Shown: positions 24,416 to 36,712, counted from the stretch's first letter. The stretch: 64,000 nt of DNA from Protopterus annectens (GCF_019279795.1 NC_056725.1:1614991359-1615055358); one strand, 5' to 3'. Numbers and translations: made by a program. Notes: generated by a model from the sequence alone, not told the origin.

Positions 24416-25676
24416 GTGGAGAAATCATGCAGCAGCTTTAGGCCTAAAATGTCTGGGTGTATCATATCTGTCAGGTGAGACAGGTGGTCTGGAAATGGAT
24501 CCAGAATCCATGGTGGGTGAAGCAGATGAGGCCAAAGAAAGGGAAACCAAATCTGACTAGGTCAATAATGGACAATGAGGATGACTGTGGTCATCAAATT
24601 GAGATGCTTTATGAAGGAATTAGGGAATCAGAGGTACTGGGGAAGGCATAAAGATGACCGGGGGGGGGGGCAATTGTGATGAACAACATCTCAGTGACTC
24701 CCCCAGTGGGGGGATCAGGGCAAAGAACCTGCTGAACTTGTTGGTGAGGGGAGATGCAAAGAGGCCGCAGCAAGCTTGGCCCCATCGATGGAATATCTTT
24801 CTGCCACTTTCATGCTGAATGACCACTCATAGTCATTAAAATGGACCAGTCATTAAAATGGACCTGGTTAATTTGTCTATCACCTTGGATTTCTGTGGAA
24901 TGTGCACTGCTATCAGAAAATGATTGGATTAGATTGACCACGGCCACACTCTCAAGGCTTCTCAACACAGGGGATAAAGATTTGATTCCTCTTTGTTTGT
25001 TCATATACCAGACCACAGACATTGTCAGTTTGAAATGCAATGGTCCCAGAGAACAGTGCGTCTTGGAAGGTCTGCAATGCCAGGAGGACAGCTCTCATTT
25101 CTAGGACGCTGATATGCATATTGACCTCTGTGGACCACGTCTTGAACGTTTTTTCTCAAGAAGTGCCCTCCCACCCAATTTGGGAAGCATCCGTGATAAC
25201 TACGGCCTTGGGCTGATGGAGAATGAAAGGGCAACCTTGCATTAACTGACTGGAGTAAATCCACCAAAGGAGGTAATTTTTGCATGCCCGAGTTATTCAG
25301 ACTTTGTTGGATAAAGGCCGGAGAAGAATACACCACTGAGTTGCTAATGCCTACTGAAGAATTCTCATGTGATATCTTGCTAATGGAATCAAAACTATTG
25401 CAGTGGACATTGACCCCAATGCTTGAAAGATCAATCAAGTTGATAGTGAAAAATTTTGAATGATCTTTTTGACCTGGAATTGCATGGTTTGTATCCTTGG
25501 TAAAGAAAGGGAGGCTTGTCAAGGACACAGTTTTGAACAAAGCTCCGATGAGCTCCAATATTTGAATTGGTTCTAGTGGAGATTTGGTTGTGATTGATAG
25601 CAATTCCTTGGTAACAGCATAACTGGAGTATATAATCTCATGCTTTGATAAGATGCCTGGTAAGTGCGGTAATGAA

Positions 25677-25904
25677 GAAAACCAAAATGCTGCAAGGAAA
25701 TAGCAAATAAAACCACGATTGTTGAGAAAAACACCTTTATAAACAACAGCAAAGCTTTCGGGTCGATACCCTTCTTCAATACTAATACAAAAATTCGAAA
25801 ACCAAATAAGTTTAAATAGGAGTCAGAATTAATCACATGACATGCAGCCCAAAAGTCATGTGACCAAATATAAAACATAAAATACAAATGAGCCAGAAAG
25901 ACAA
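25677..25904 (-). mobile_element. Short PLE tail inserted in DIRS E
   Basis: 228 bp unrelated to DIRS, flanked by a 7-bp direct repeat TAATGAA (25670-25676 and 25905-25911), a likely target-site duplication. The minus strand carries a PLE-type tail with a hammerhead-like motif. Confidence 0.55.
25745..25790 (-). ncRNA. Hammerhead-ribozyme-like motif in PLE tail
   Basis: The minus strand reads TTGAAGA, stem II GGGT-ATCG-ACCC, GAAA, then stem III GC-TTT-GC and T. The order and pairing fit a hammerhead. The first core base and the cleavage-site base deviate from consensus, so it is probably inactive. Confidence 0.45.
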
Positions 25905-28858
25905 TAATGAAACACCTGGAATCCCTGCAGTCTCAAGTGAACTGCCACTATTGCCATGAATTTAGTGAACACCACAGGGGCTGTGATGAGACAAAATGGC
26001 AGAGCTCTGAATTGGTAATGAATAGCTCCCAGATGGAAGTGTGGGTATCTTCTGGTATGTCTGCTCATTTTGATAAATAGTACACATCCTGAAGGTCTAT
26101 TGAGCACATCTAGTCATCCTTGTGCAGAAAAGGCAGAATGGACCGAACTGTGACCATCTGGAACTTGGTGTACTAAACTGACTTGTTCAGAATGCTGAGA
26201 TTCAAAATTGGTCTTCTTCATGGTTTTCTTTGGCACTAAAAAGAACCTTGAGTATGTTCTGGACTCTTTCTGGTCTGAGGGGGGGGGGGACTCTAGGATC
26301 ACTCTTTTTCTAGGAGCCGTTTTACTTCTAGTGCTGTTGCTTTCTTCTGACTGGGTGGAACATCGGGAATTTTGTTTACTGTTAAGGGGGGTGGGGGTTG
26401 GTAAAAAAAAGGTATTATATACCTCTGGAAATAATACTCTACACCTTTGAATCTTTTGAAATCTGCAACCAGGCTCTTTAGTGCAGGGGTAAATGACCCC
26501 AAAATGCCTCCAGAGGTGGACAATCAGGCTTCCTTTCAGGAGCGCTGGTAGGATTTGTCAGAGAAGGTATCTCTAGATCCTTGGTTTTGCAGACATCCTC
26601 TGCGGAGTGGGCAGTGTCTTCCATTAGAGATCCCCCCTCTGCCACTGGGGAACTATCTCCATGTGGATCTTGGAAGGGAGCCTGTAACTTTCTGAACCAC
26701 TCTTTTCAACCACCTACTTAGAAAAGGTCCTTTGAGTAGTTGAAAAACATGCCACCCCCCATAGCAGACAGGGTTTTACCATCCTGCTCTCACCTGGATA
26801 GTGTGTCTAACTCTGCGGCCAAATAAAGAATTCTCATCAAAGGGAGCACTGACGAAGAAAACTTGAAGGGCTCTGTAAAATCACACAGATGCATCCAAGC
26901 ATGCCTCCTAATGGAAAAGCCTGAACCCACCTCCCTTGAGGTACATTCAGCTGCATGAAAGATGAGCCCCATGGACAGATGTAAAATAGATTGTAGGGTA
27001 GCAAATTGTGACGCAATTGATCTCTCTGCCTCAGGAGTAATGGTTCCAGAGAGGGATTTGTTAAATTCTTTAATCAAATCCCTCTGGAGTCTACTAAAGT
27101 GTGCCAGATAATTCAGTGATCGAAGTGCAAGTCAGTGAAGCATATATACACTTCCCAAATCTGTCCAGCTCCCTAGACTCCCTAACAGGGAGATAAACAG
27201 AGGAACTTTGATCTGCAAGTTCCTTTTTAGTGGTCGCTGCTACAATTATGACATCAACTGGTACACTCCCTTGCTCCAAAATTCCCTATCCTTGGGTAGT
27301 GCCAAGATCCTGTATGGTCTCTTTGGTATCAGCTCAACGGAATCAGATTTCTTCCACTCCCGTCCAGAGATCAAATCAATGAGCTCATCTGCGGGCAGAA
27401 TCCCCCAGGAGGTAGATGGACCATCTCCAAAAGCTTCCAGGATCTCTAGTATGTCTCCAAAGGAGATGTCATTAGGTGGTGATCTTGGGGACCGTTCCCC
27501 TTTATAGAAGTCAGTATCATCCATGACAGACTCTTGGGGAGCATCTATGTGCCTCCTTTTGCACTTTTTTCTAGGGAATTCTTCAGTGGGGTATTCCAGA
27601 GAAGTATTGGACGATATCAATATACCCTTGCTGGGTATCCTGGGGACTTTGGGCTGGGTGTCCCTGTGATGCAGGAAGTTCAGGCTCAAGACGCAAAGAC
27701 AACTGGATTTGTGAAGTAGAAGCGGAGGAGAGTGGATATGTCCTTTCTTTTTGGAGCAAAGAAAACTAAATTCTTCCCACTATCTCGAAAGCAGAATGCT
27801 TTGGAGAGAAAGAGACCGATAGCTCCGAGAACACATGCTTTTGGACTGCTGGCTCCTTTCGACCTGAAGGCAAACCAAAGTTGGATTGGATAAGGAGAGA
27901 GAATAGGTAGGGTAGTACTCATGAAGGTCTCCGGACCTGATGAGGTGGGAGCTGGGAAACCCCCCATTTGAATTTGCATTGAGAGAAATTTCATATTCAT
28001 CCCGTCTACTTCTGCTTCAGTCAGACTTCTGGAAGAACGAGAAGATGATGGTACTGATGAAGCCTTAGAATGATGACGCTTGGGAGATCTTTCCAGAAAG
28101 AGATTGGGGACAGAGGACACCGGCTTGAAGTGTGGTGGTGATCTGAAAAGTGGTGACTTATCTGTATGCTTCTTCAGATCTGAGGTGGTCAGATCCAAAC
28201 TTTTTGTCTTTGTATCCAAACTGTTTGGATCCAAAGACTTTGAAATTTTAAGAAGCAATTCCGAACTCAGAGTCCAGGAACTTGTAGGGTCTGGGGAACA
28301 CTTTTTAGCCTATTTTTTGTCATGTTTTTCCCAGATGCTGTATCAGAAGATTTTGATGGAAGCTACACTTTCAAAATTGTCTTATTCTATAAATAAGGGC
28401 CCTAGGGTTGATAGCCTTGCAAATGTCATGGGCAGAATCCAAGTGGGCCAGGCCTAAACAATATACACACAGCGTATGCATCAGATGGAGGAATTTTATA
28501 GCCAGAGGACATACATTTTTTTTTTTTAAACTGGAGGGTTTTTCAGTCATATTTTACCTACAAGGACGAGAAAAAAGATTTTTTTTTTATGGATAGAAAA
28601 AATAGATGGAAAATGTAATACAAGAATATATCTAAATGATATGATGGAGAAAAAGAAATGGAAATTAACAAAGGTACTGCAGAATTACACTAAAATAGCG
28701 TAGAAAAAAAGTACAGTTTTGTACCTACCATAAATGTAGATGTTCGAGTGCTCATACAGCTGCAGTCATAACAGATGGGTTATCCTGCCGTCAGGCGGGT
28801 CCTCGGTCGGCCGAATTCCAAAGTCTAGGTCCGGCGTCGGTTATCGTCGCTTCCTCCC

Positions 28859-28887
28859 TGACGTCAGTGCAGGCAGGGGTATAAAAG
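28859..28887 (+). promoter_or_regulatory. CRE and TATA box in the 3' ITR of DIRS F
   Basis: TGACGTCA at 28859-28866 (a full palindromic CREB/ATF site) is followed about 14 bp later by TATAAAA at 28880-28886. On the plus strand this points into the element, antisense to its genes. Confidence 0.6.
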
Positions 28888-29101
28888 AGGCAGCCAACGC
28901 CATTTTCTTAAGTTTTTCTTGCCCCAGATGTCAGGTGCCCCCAGAAGGAAGGCAACATAATGTTATGCAAAAATGCAATGTTGATAAATCAAAAACAGTA
29001 GTTGCAAGCAAATACACCATACAAGAATAACCCAAAAAGGTTATATGAAAAGTGTTTGTCATAAGGCCTGTCCTAAGAGGGGATGGAGGGAGGGAAACCT
29101 G

Positions 29102-29198
29102 GACTGCAGCTGTATGAGCACTCGAACATCTACATTTACGGTAGGTACAAAACTGTACTATGTTCATCGTGCATACAGCTGCAGTCATAACAGATGGG
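29102..29198. repeat. Internal complementary region of DIRS F
   Basis: Reverse complements of F's left tip (GCACTCGAACATCTACATTT side) and right tip, joined at ACTGTACTATGTTCATCG. Confidence 0.88.
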
Positions 29199-29229
29199 TA
29201 GAATCCCAAGCTAAGAAAGGGTGGTAGGC

Positions 29230-30260
29230 ACTAAGTGGAACTAGGAGTGGCTAGGATGCCCTGCAGGACTGCTGTGGCAAAGCCCGCTCTAGATTTAGAG
29301 TATAGTGGGAGGTGATAGTGCTTGGAGAAAGTGTGCACTGAACTCTAGGTGGCTGCTTCCAAAATGTCCTTGGTAGGGACCCCCTGAGGAAGGCTGCAGA
29401 GGTAGCTGTGGCCCTGGTGGAGTGGGATCTAATGCATGCAGGCAGAGTTTTTCCATGAAATGAGTAACAAAAGCGTATGCAGTGGGCTATCCATTTTGAA
29501 ATTGTCTGTTTGGAAATAGCCTTTCCTTGAGCACCTGCAGCATAGGACACAAAGAGTTGCTCAGATTTCATGAATGGCTTTGTCCTGTCCAAATAATAAC
29601 AAAGTTGTCTGTGAATGTTCAAGGAATGTAGTAGTCTTTCCCCTTTGTTTTGTGGATTAGGATAAAAGGTAGGTAAGTGGATAGTCTGATTCAAAGCTAC
29701 ACTGGATACTACCTTTGGCATAAAGGTAGGGTTGGTTCGTAAGGAAACTCTGTCCTGATGGAAAATGATGAATGGTTGCACAGCCATGAGGGCCTGTAGC
29801 TCTGAAACCCTGCGAGCTGAGGTGATAGCCAGAAGAAAGGCTGTTTTCCATGACAAGTACTGTAACTCTGATGAAGAAGCTGGCTCGAAGGGAGGAAGGG
29901 TCAGCATTTCCAACACGAAGTTGAGGTCCCAAGCAGGGACTGGTGGTTTCCTTGGGGGTTTTATATTCTTTGCCCCTCTGAGGAACTGCCTTAAGAGAGG
30001 ATGAGAGAATAAAGGACGATCTGTGTTGTATTGTGCAGAAATGGCTGAAGCGTGGATCTTGGAGGAGAAGGAAAGTCCATTGTTTAACATCTCAGCTAGG
30101 TACTGTAAAATGTGAGGTATATTTATTACCCAAGGATTCTGTCCCTTCTTTTGATTCCAGGCACAAAATCATTTCCATTTGGCGGAGTAGGCCTTTCTAG
30201 TAGAAGGTCTTCTGGCCTCCAAGATGACATCCTGCACCTCCTTGGAGAGGAGAAACTGTT
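29230..30260 (-). pseudogene. Tyrosine recombinase region of DIRS F
   Basis: A recombinase with ARRPSTRKAYSAKWK at its N-terminus, a central SARRVSELQALMAVQPF block (first catalytic Arg), and HSTRATATSAAF (H-x-x-R). It would join a circular element copy to the target by strand exchange. Broken. Confidence 0.85.
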
Positions 30261-30266
30261 GGTAAA

Positions 30267-32090
30267 TCAAGGAATTCTCCATGCAGCTAGATTTAGAGTT
30301 TTGAGATGGCTGTGAAGAGTTTTGTAGTTGTGCTGGGACAACAGAAGAGGGACTAGAGGTAGGATCCATGGTGGGGAATGTGTCAGGCTCTTCAGGAGCG
30401 GATACCAGTGTTGTCTTGGCCAGTCTGGAGTAATGAGAATCATTTTCGGCCTCTCTGCTCTGGCTTTTAATAGAACTTTGGGCAGCAGAGGAAGAGGCGG
30501 GAAGGCATAGACTGTCAATGTTGCCCAATCTTTCCAGGCCTGTGGATGATAGGTCCTTGAACAAAATTTTTTCAACTGGCAATTTCTGTGGGTAGCAAAG
30601 AGATCTATGTCTGGCTGTCCCCATGCCTGAGTTATCTTTGTGAAAACTTGAGGATGCAACTTCCATTCATGTGGATCTGTCATATTTCTGCTTAGGTTGT
30701 CTGCCAGTGTGTTTTCCTTCCCTGGCAGGAATTGTGCCTGTAGTTGAATTTGCAATTCCAGTGCTGTGTTCCATAGGGTCATGGCTTGCCTGCACAGGGG
30801 GTATGAATGAGTTACCCCCTGTTTATGTACCACATCACTGTGGTGTTGTCTGTCCTTATCAATAGCTGGCCTGGACGCAGTAGGTCTTTGAAGGTCATAA
30901 TAGCCTTTTGCACGGCTAGCATTTCCTTTTGGTTGATGTGAAGGTGCTTCTCTTTTAGTGTCCATTTTCCCTGAATGCACTGATCTGTCATGTGTGCTCC
31001 CCAGGTGTAGTCTGAGGCATCTGTTGTGATGATTTGAGTTGCTTGAGGTACACAGAAAGGAAGACCTGTGTTTCCTTGGCAAGCTTGAGCCCACCACATA
31101 AATTCCTTTTGAAGGCATGGAATGAGTGGTATAATTGCTTCCAAGCTGTGGCTGTGTTGAGACCATAAGTTTTTTAGGTACCATTGAAGTTTCCTCATAT
31201 GCAGCTTTGCAGATGGGATTAGTAGGATACAAGATGCCATGAATCCCAGAGCCTGCAGGACTTTCCTTGCAGTTAGCCTGGTATAAGTTGCCATTTTTCT
31301 GAAGTATTGAGACAGTTGCCCTTGCATGTCTGGCGTGAGGTAGGCCATCTGGGTGGTTGTATCCAAGTTGGCACCCAGGAAAATTATTTGTTGAGAGGGA
31401 ATTAGTTTTGATTTCTTTTTGTTGACTGTGTATCCCAGGAAGTTCAACAGTTTTATTACAAATTCCAGGTGCTGCAGTAGTATGTCCTTGCTGTCCGCTT
31501 GGATCAGGCAGTCATCCAGATATGGGTAGATTTGTATCCCTTGTAGTCTGCAGAAGGCGATTACTGATGCCAGGCATTTCGTAAACACTCTGGGCGCAGT
31601 AGATAAGCCAAACGGCAATGCAGAGAATTGGTAATGGGTTGAACCTGCAAGAAATCTGAGGTATCTTCTGCAATCTTGTCTGATAGGGACATGCAGGTAT
31701 GCCTCCTTGAGGTCCAATGTTACCAGCCAAGACTCCTTGCCCAGCATGGGAAGAAGCTGCTGTAATGTGAGCATCTTGAATTTTGGCACCTGTAGATATG
31801 TGTTTAGGATGGATAGGTCTAAGATAGGTCTCCAATCTTTGTCTTTCCTTGGTACCAGGAATAGTCTGGAATAAAACCGTTGACCTTGTTCTTTGCAGGT
31901 ACCTCTTGAATTGCTTTCATGTCCATGAGAGCTGAAATTTGTTTTTGTGCCTCTGCCCTTTGATTTTGTGGCAGGTTTGGCATGCCTCTCATTTTTGGAA
32001 GGGTGTGAAAGTGGAACCTGTAGCCTCTGTCTATAATGTCCAGAATCCATTTGTCTTTTGTAACAATATGCCAATTTTTTGAGAATAATG
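30267..32090 (-). pseudogene. RT and RNase H region of DIRS F
   Basis: RT blocks in order: FYSRLFLVPRKDKDWRPILD, WLVTLDLKEAYLHVPI, FSALPFGLSTAPRVFTK and IYPYLDDCLIQAD. RNase H follows with TTDASDYTWGAH, NQKEMLAVQ, RTDNTTVMWYIN and ENTLADNLSR. All catalytic acidic residues of both domains are visible. The C-terminal part overlaps the recombinase frame. Confidence 0.9.
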
Positions 32091-32149
32091 TCAGTTTTCC
32101 GCCCAAAGGTGCTGCCATTAAAGCTTTGCTTGGCAGGTGCAGAGTGAAG

Positions 32150-33940
32150 TCATTGTGTCTGTTTTCTAAAAGACTGTGACCCATCTTCTCCACCTCTTGG
32201 GGCTGGTGCTTGCCACTGTCTGGCTCTGAAAGATCCTTGAGGTTGCCCTCTACCCCTTGGACGCCTGTATCTGCCCCTTTGAGGTCTGTCCGTGGCTGGA
32301 AAGGACCAATTTTTTGAAGGCCAGTTTCTGCTGAAACGTGGAGGCTGTACCTTCAGGAAATCTTTCACTGTTTGCATCGATTTCGCTTTTTCCTGCATTT
32401 TCTTTAGCACCTCCTCAGCTTTAACACCAAACAATGCATCTTTTTGAAGAGGTGCATCTAATAATTTAGCTTTGACATGATCTGGTAAGGTTTGCTCTTT
32501 GAGCCAAGCATGCCTACGTATAACGGACCCCGTAACAGCAGCTCTACATGAGGCCTCTAAAGCATCAAAACCACACTGCAAGGTATGTTTACCCACTTGC
32601 TCTGCACCATGCAACAAATCCTGCAACTCTTTTAAATCTGGTTGTTCTGGTTGTGTCATCTGGCTTTTCAGCTGAGCTATCAAAAACTGTTGATACTTTA
32701 ACATGTGGAACTGACAGTTTAATGCCCTCATGGTTAAAGTGGCCGAGGTGTACACCTTTTTCCCCCACCTTTCTAAAGCTCTAGAATCTCTCTCTGAAGG
32801 TAATGGGTTTTTAGCAGTAGAGGCCTTAATTCCCTTGGGACCCTGTGAAATAGTTTCTGGGTCAGCAGTATGGCTTTTATATAGGAACTGGTGAGAATCA
32901 GGAACCCGGTAATACCAGTCTGGCTTAACAGGAGCTGGAGGCAAAGAATCAGGATTAAGGCTGGCTTCTGTGTACACATCATCCAATATATCTAAACAGG
33001 AGGGATAGCCAGAGGCCTATGCTGGGGGAGCAGAAGAAATTCCCTGAGCCTTTTCTTGAATCTGAGTAATCTTGGCCTTCCCAGTGAAAGTGTTCCCTCA
33101 ATGTATGCAGGGTTTCCCAAAAGAGAAGTCCTCAGGGGAGACCGAGGGAATAGACTCCTCTGCATCAGAGTCTTCAAATGGAGAATAGGCATAATCCTGG
33201 TCCTCAGATAGTTCTGAGGTAATAGAAGCTTGATCTGAGGAAGGGTAGTCTTCCTCTAATCTGGGCCTTTTGTCAGAGGGGGGTTGAGAACCCCTGATAA
33301 GAGTAATCAAATCCTCAGCCATTTTAAGCATCTGTTTTTTTAGGCATGGTGCCTTTGGAGGGTGTCTGAGGAACCTGTTTTTTGGTTTTCATGGCTGTTT
33401 TAGATTTAGTGAAGGCTTTAATAGAGAAGGAGGAAGGCCTGAAGACCCCTTGAGAAATGGCAGGCCTGTCTAAATTCTGAGTTTCCCCGCTAGGAGTGGC
33501 GTCAGTATCTGTAGTAGGACTGAGGGCCGAGGAGCCTGCGACCTCGGGTACTGAAGACACCGGTAATGCATTGTCATCGGTACTCAGCGGCTGTGTAGGC
33601 GCCTCGCTGAGTACCGGAGCACCGGTAGTCGGCCTTAGCGTGGTTTCAGTAGGTGGTGCGGACCTCGTATGTCGGTCCTTATCTTTGCGTTTTTTGCTCA
33701 AAACTGGAGTCAGAGTATCCGATGACATAATATAATTAAATTTTTTGCCAAAAAAAGTGAAGGGCGAACTCCGCCCGACACTTAATAGTGCGTTTGTTGA
33801 ATCTAGCACAAAAATGGCAGGCCGAGACGTCGTGGTCTGGGCCTAAAGCAAGGTATACAAAAAGAGTGGAAATCCTTATGCGGTATTTGCTTCCCACATG
33901 AAATGCAATTATTAACTTTGTCTGACATCGGTCTGAGGCA
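32150..33940 (-). pseudogene. Gag-like region of DIRS F
   Basis: Cys-rich N-terminus, acidic middle (DSDAEESIPSVS), then the conserved helical segment with GKHTLQCGFDALEASCRAA and an Arg/Gly-rich tail (PRGRGQPQG) that could bind nucleic acid. Broken. Confidence 0.75.
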
Positions 33941-34096
33941 AGAAAAGTTTCCCCAATGGGGTACTTCGCTTTCAAGAAGACTTCGGCTGAAATACTTTCA
34001 TAAATCTCAGGAGCTGGCCGACCGGCACTTGCGAACTGCTTCTGCTTCGGGCACCGCGCGGCAAGAAAGACAGAAGAAAATGGCGTTGGCTGCCTC

Positions 34097-34123
34097 TTTT
34101 ATACCCCTGCCGCACTGACGTCA
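34097..34123 (-). promoter_or_regulatory. CRE and TATA box in the 5' ITR of DIRS F
   Basis: On the element's sense strand TGACGTCA (34116-34123) precedes TATAAAA (34097-34103) by about 12 bp, in the ITR upstream of the gag-like region. This is the likely sense promoter. Confidence 0.65.
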
Positions 34124-34241
34124 GGGAGGAAGCGACGACAACCGACGCCGGACCTAGACTTTGGAATTCGGCCGACCGAGGACCCACCTGACGGCAGGAT
34201 AACCCATCTGTTATGACTGCAGCTGTATGCACGATGAACAT

Positions 34242-34530
34242 CAAGGGAGGACATGTAGAGAATTTTTCTAAGAAAGAGTTAAACAGACAAGCAAAGAAGA
34301 AAATTCTATTTTTACTTACAAAACATACTACTGCTCAAGAGTGGACAGTGACCACTTCCGCATGCTAAGGTGGCAAATGAGATCTGAGGTATGGTACGGG
34401 ACTAGTGCAGTATAGGCAAGGGAGAAGCTCGAGAGCTTTTGTTCCATGAGCTGGAAAAAGTGGCAGAGTCAGATCCGAACCCATTTATGGAGAAATGACT
34501 GAAAATGACATCATCAGACCTGTTTATCTT
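34242..34530 (-). mobile_element. Possible 5' end of DIRS E resuming after F
   Basis: Directly right of F. The order of words recalls a DIRS 5' end, with a possible diverged TATA (TTTATGG) and CRE (TGACATCA) near 34490-34515 matching the CRE/TATA order in F. The similarity is weak. It could instead be unrelated host DNA. Confidence 0.35.
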
Positions 34531-34599
34531 TTAAGGAAATAATTTTGATATGAAACTCTTGATTAAGACACAAGTATATACAAGGGCCATTATCCCTCT

Positions 34600-34734
34600 A
34601 TTGTGGAAATTCCTGCTGACCTGCCTCAAAGGACAGCTTAAGCAGAGCACTTTTAAAAACACCTTAAAGTACTACTTTGTGACTATTCAAAATGCCTTGG
34701 CTACGTCATTACCTGATACTTTGTAGTGCCGTAT

Positions 34735-34784
<50 letters not shown>

Positions 34785-35180
34785 GAAATGCTCCCTAATC
34801 TGGTGCAATATTCCACTAGGGAAGCTAAGGATTAATGAATGCCTTAAACTCATTTCTTTCTATACCTCAATCCTATCCTAGCACTATTTCCCTCTCATCT
34901 CCCTCTATCAATGCTGCTCTGCTTACAGCGGTTCAGTTACTTAGACCTTACCATATTTTCCCCTCAAACATTTGCCACCAATTCAGCTCTTACCTACGCT
35001 CTAGCTTGTTCACATTAAATTTAATTTATGATATGATAGTTTTCAATACTTTGTGCTGTTATGCATTACAAAGCTCCTACTTTTGCATTATAAAGCTCCA
35101 TCTCTGTCCATCTGAATGACTTTACTGTGAGCTGCACCTCATCTACTTCTTTTTCACTGTATGAAATAAAATTTGTAAGA
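34600..35180 (+). mobile_element. LINE 3'-end-like fragment
   Basis: The plus strand encodes WKFLLTCLKGQLKQSTFKN near 34604, resembling the end of L2/Rex-type RT proteins (usual pattern WNSLP...L...STFK..LK..LF). A roughly 500-bp untranslated-like tail follows, with ATGAAATAAAATTTG near 35160. A CA microsatellite interrupts it. Short match, tentative. Confidence 0.35.
34736..34783. repeat. (CA)n microsatellite
   Basis: About 24 uninterrupted CA units. The counterpart in the second copy of the duplicated segment is longer. Confidence 0.97.
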
Positions 35181-36712
35181 TGTGAAAAATATAGTAAAAA
35201 GATATTGTTGCAAGGGGGCATGTCTCACCTGCACCCACACGTTCATCTTAAATATACCGATTCCATGGTTAAAAGATGAAGAAAAGGAAAAAAAAACACT
35301 TTTACAGTGTTACACCAATACAAACAGCAAGACTGCTGCAACAATGCAAGCACATGAGCTTTCAACAAAATGCAATAAAAGAACTACAATATATAGTCAT
35401 TTATAACAAGGCACCTCAATGGACTATAAGATAACCTATCATAAAGGAAGTTTCATCTTATCTTTTTCTTTCAAAACTTGAAATGTACTAAGTCAATTAT
35501 AAATTAATATTTTTACTGATCTGTTTTCTTTCCAAATCTCCTGTATAAGTGGGCTCAGCCCAACATGTCACATCTATTCACAATGACGGCTAATAAATTT
35601 TACTTCACTGCATAAATCCGAAAGAATGCATCCTAAAAAATATCAGAGCAAAGAAACAAAGAAAATAAGGAATGAAGTTTGATCAATGAGAAAAAAAGAG
35701 AGACAGGCAAGTAATGTCATGACAACTGCAACTACTAACATAAATCATGGATGATAAAGATCTGCTTCAGTAAATGTGAAATAATTAAAACTAAAAAATA
35801 TTTTTTAAAGTTCATTAACCAGTCCTATAAAACAAATATGAGTGAAAATAATTAACAGATAAAGCTAAACATAGACAATGTGTTCCTTACAATAGAGTGG
35901 TTTTGAGTTTCTAGTTAAACTTCCAACAGGCATGTCCTCAGCCTTTAAAAAAAAAATATGTTATTACCTTACAGTTCAAACAAATATTCATATCTTTAGA
36001 TACAATAACTGCTACTAGAAAACAGCTACAGTCAGCATTTTCTTCATACAGCTGTGAGTTTTAATGAGGCTAAGCAGTTCTATCTGTACCACTCGATTGT
36101 TGAGATATTTACAGAAATATGACTACAATACAAATAGTATACAGATATTAAATACCAATATCCACGCATTGACAGAGGTCAAATATCAGTACAATTGTGA
36201 CTGCCACTGTGTAAGCTTTAAGACAAAAATTTCTAATACCTTGTATGTACGTTTTTATAATCATAAATGCAAATATTAGCAAGAAATATTTGATGCCTAG
36301 AAGCATTAATAGGATATAACTGAAGAAACACCTGGAGGCATCACTAGACTGTAATGAGTTAACACTGCTGTGATTTTGGAACTGGACCAAACGATGCTAA
36401 CTTCAGATACTGAGATATCAGTAATGAGTGAAGGTAATTTACTGACAGCTCTCATTTTAACAGCACCCCTTCAGAATAGTAGGATGTGTGTCCAAAACAG
36501 GATAACTGGCCTGCAAAGAAAGTGGAATTACGTTTATTTGCTACTACTACTATATGTATTGAATGTTACTACATTAAGACAAGCACGGCTATGTGAACTT
36601 GCTATGTTTTCTCTAATATTACTGAACATTTTCTATGCTGAATATTACTGTACTAAGATAATCACTAATATGTGAATTTACCATCTAATACAGTTACCAA
36701 AAGAATAGTTGT
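35181..36712. other. Non-coding AT-rich DNA, no gene seen
   Basis: No convincing coding frame. Near 35540-35570 a decayed PLE-tail-like hairpin (GTGGGCTCAGCCCAAC) precedes CATGTC. The remainder is single-copy-like apart from its duplicate at about 41200-42587. Confidence 0.5.

Larger units (their letters stand above)
24416..28709 (-). mobile_element. DIRS-type retrotransposon E, old copy (fossil)
   Basis: Strongly diverged DIRS remains: RNase H (about 24620-25040, with VVWYMNKQRGIKS and LFASPLTNKF), RT (about 25580-26300, with HYQFRALPFCLITAPVVFTK) and a gag-like region (about 26500-28480). A short PLE tail sits in the RT region. DIRS F is inserted at the right, and what may be E's 5' end resumes at 34242. 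Many breaks, making it one of the oldest elements here. Its left half is not in the window, which fits D having inserted into E. Confidence 0.8.
28710..34241 (-). mobile_element. DIRS-type retrotransposon F, whole length (fossil)
   Basis: A 5532-bp element with both tips (AGTACAGTTTTG at 28710, GATGAACAT at 34241), inserted in old DIRS E without target duplication. Parts: 3' ITR (28710 to about 28925), ICR (29102-29198), YR (about 29230-30260), RNase H and RT (about 30267-32090), gag-like region (about 32150-33940) and 5' ITR (about 34058-34241). RT and RNase H form one long open stretch. Only a few breaks are visible, so with I it is among the best-preserved and probably youngest copies. Confidence 0.95.

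Noticed and set aside
1-34530. Endogenous retrovirus or LTR retrotransposon
   Set aside because: Terminal repeats are inverted, a tyrosine recombinase replaces integrase, and no protease, envelope or primer-binding site is seen. The elements are DIRS.
34736-34783. CRISPR-like array
   Set aside because: A plain dinucleotide microsatellite with no spacers.
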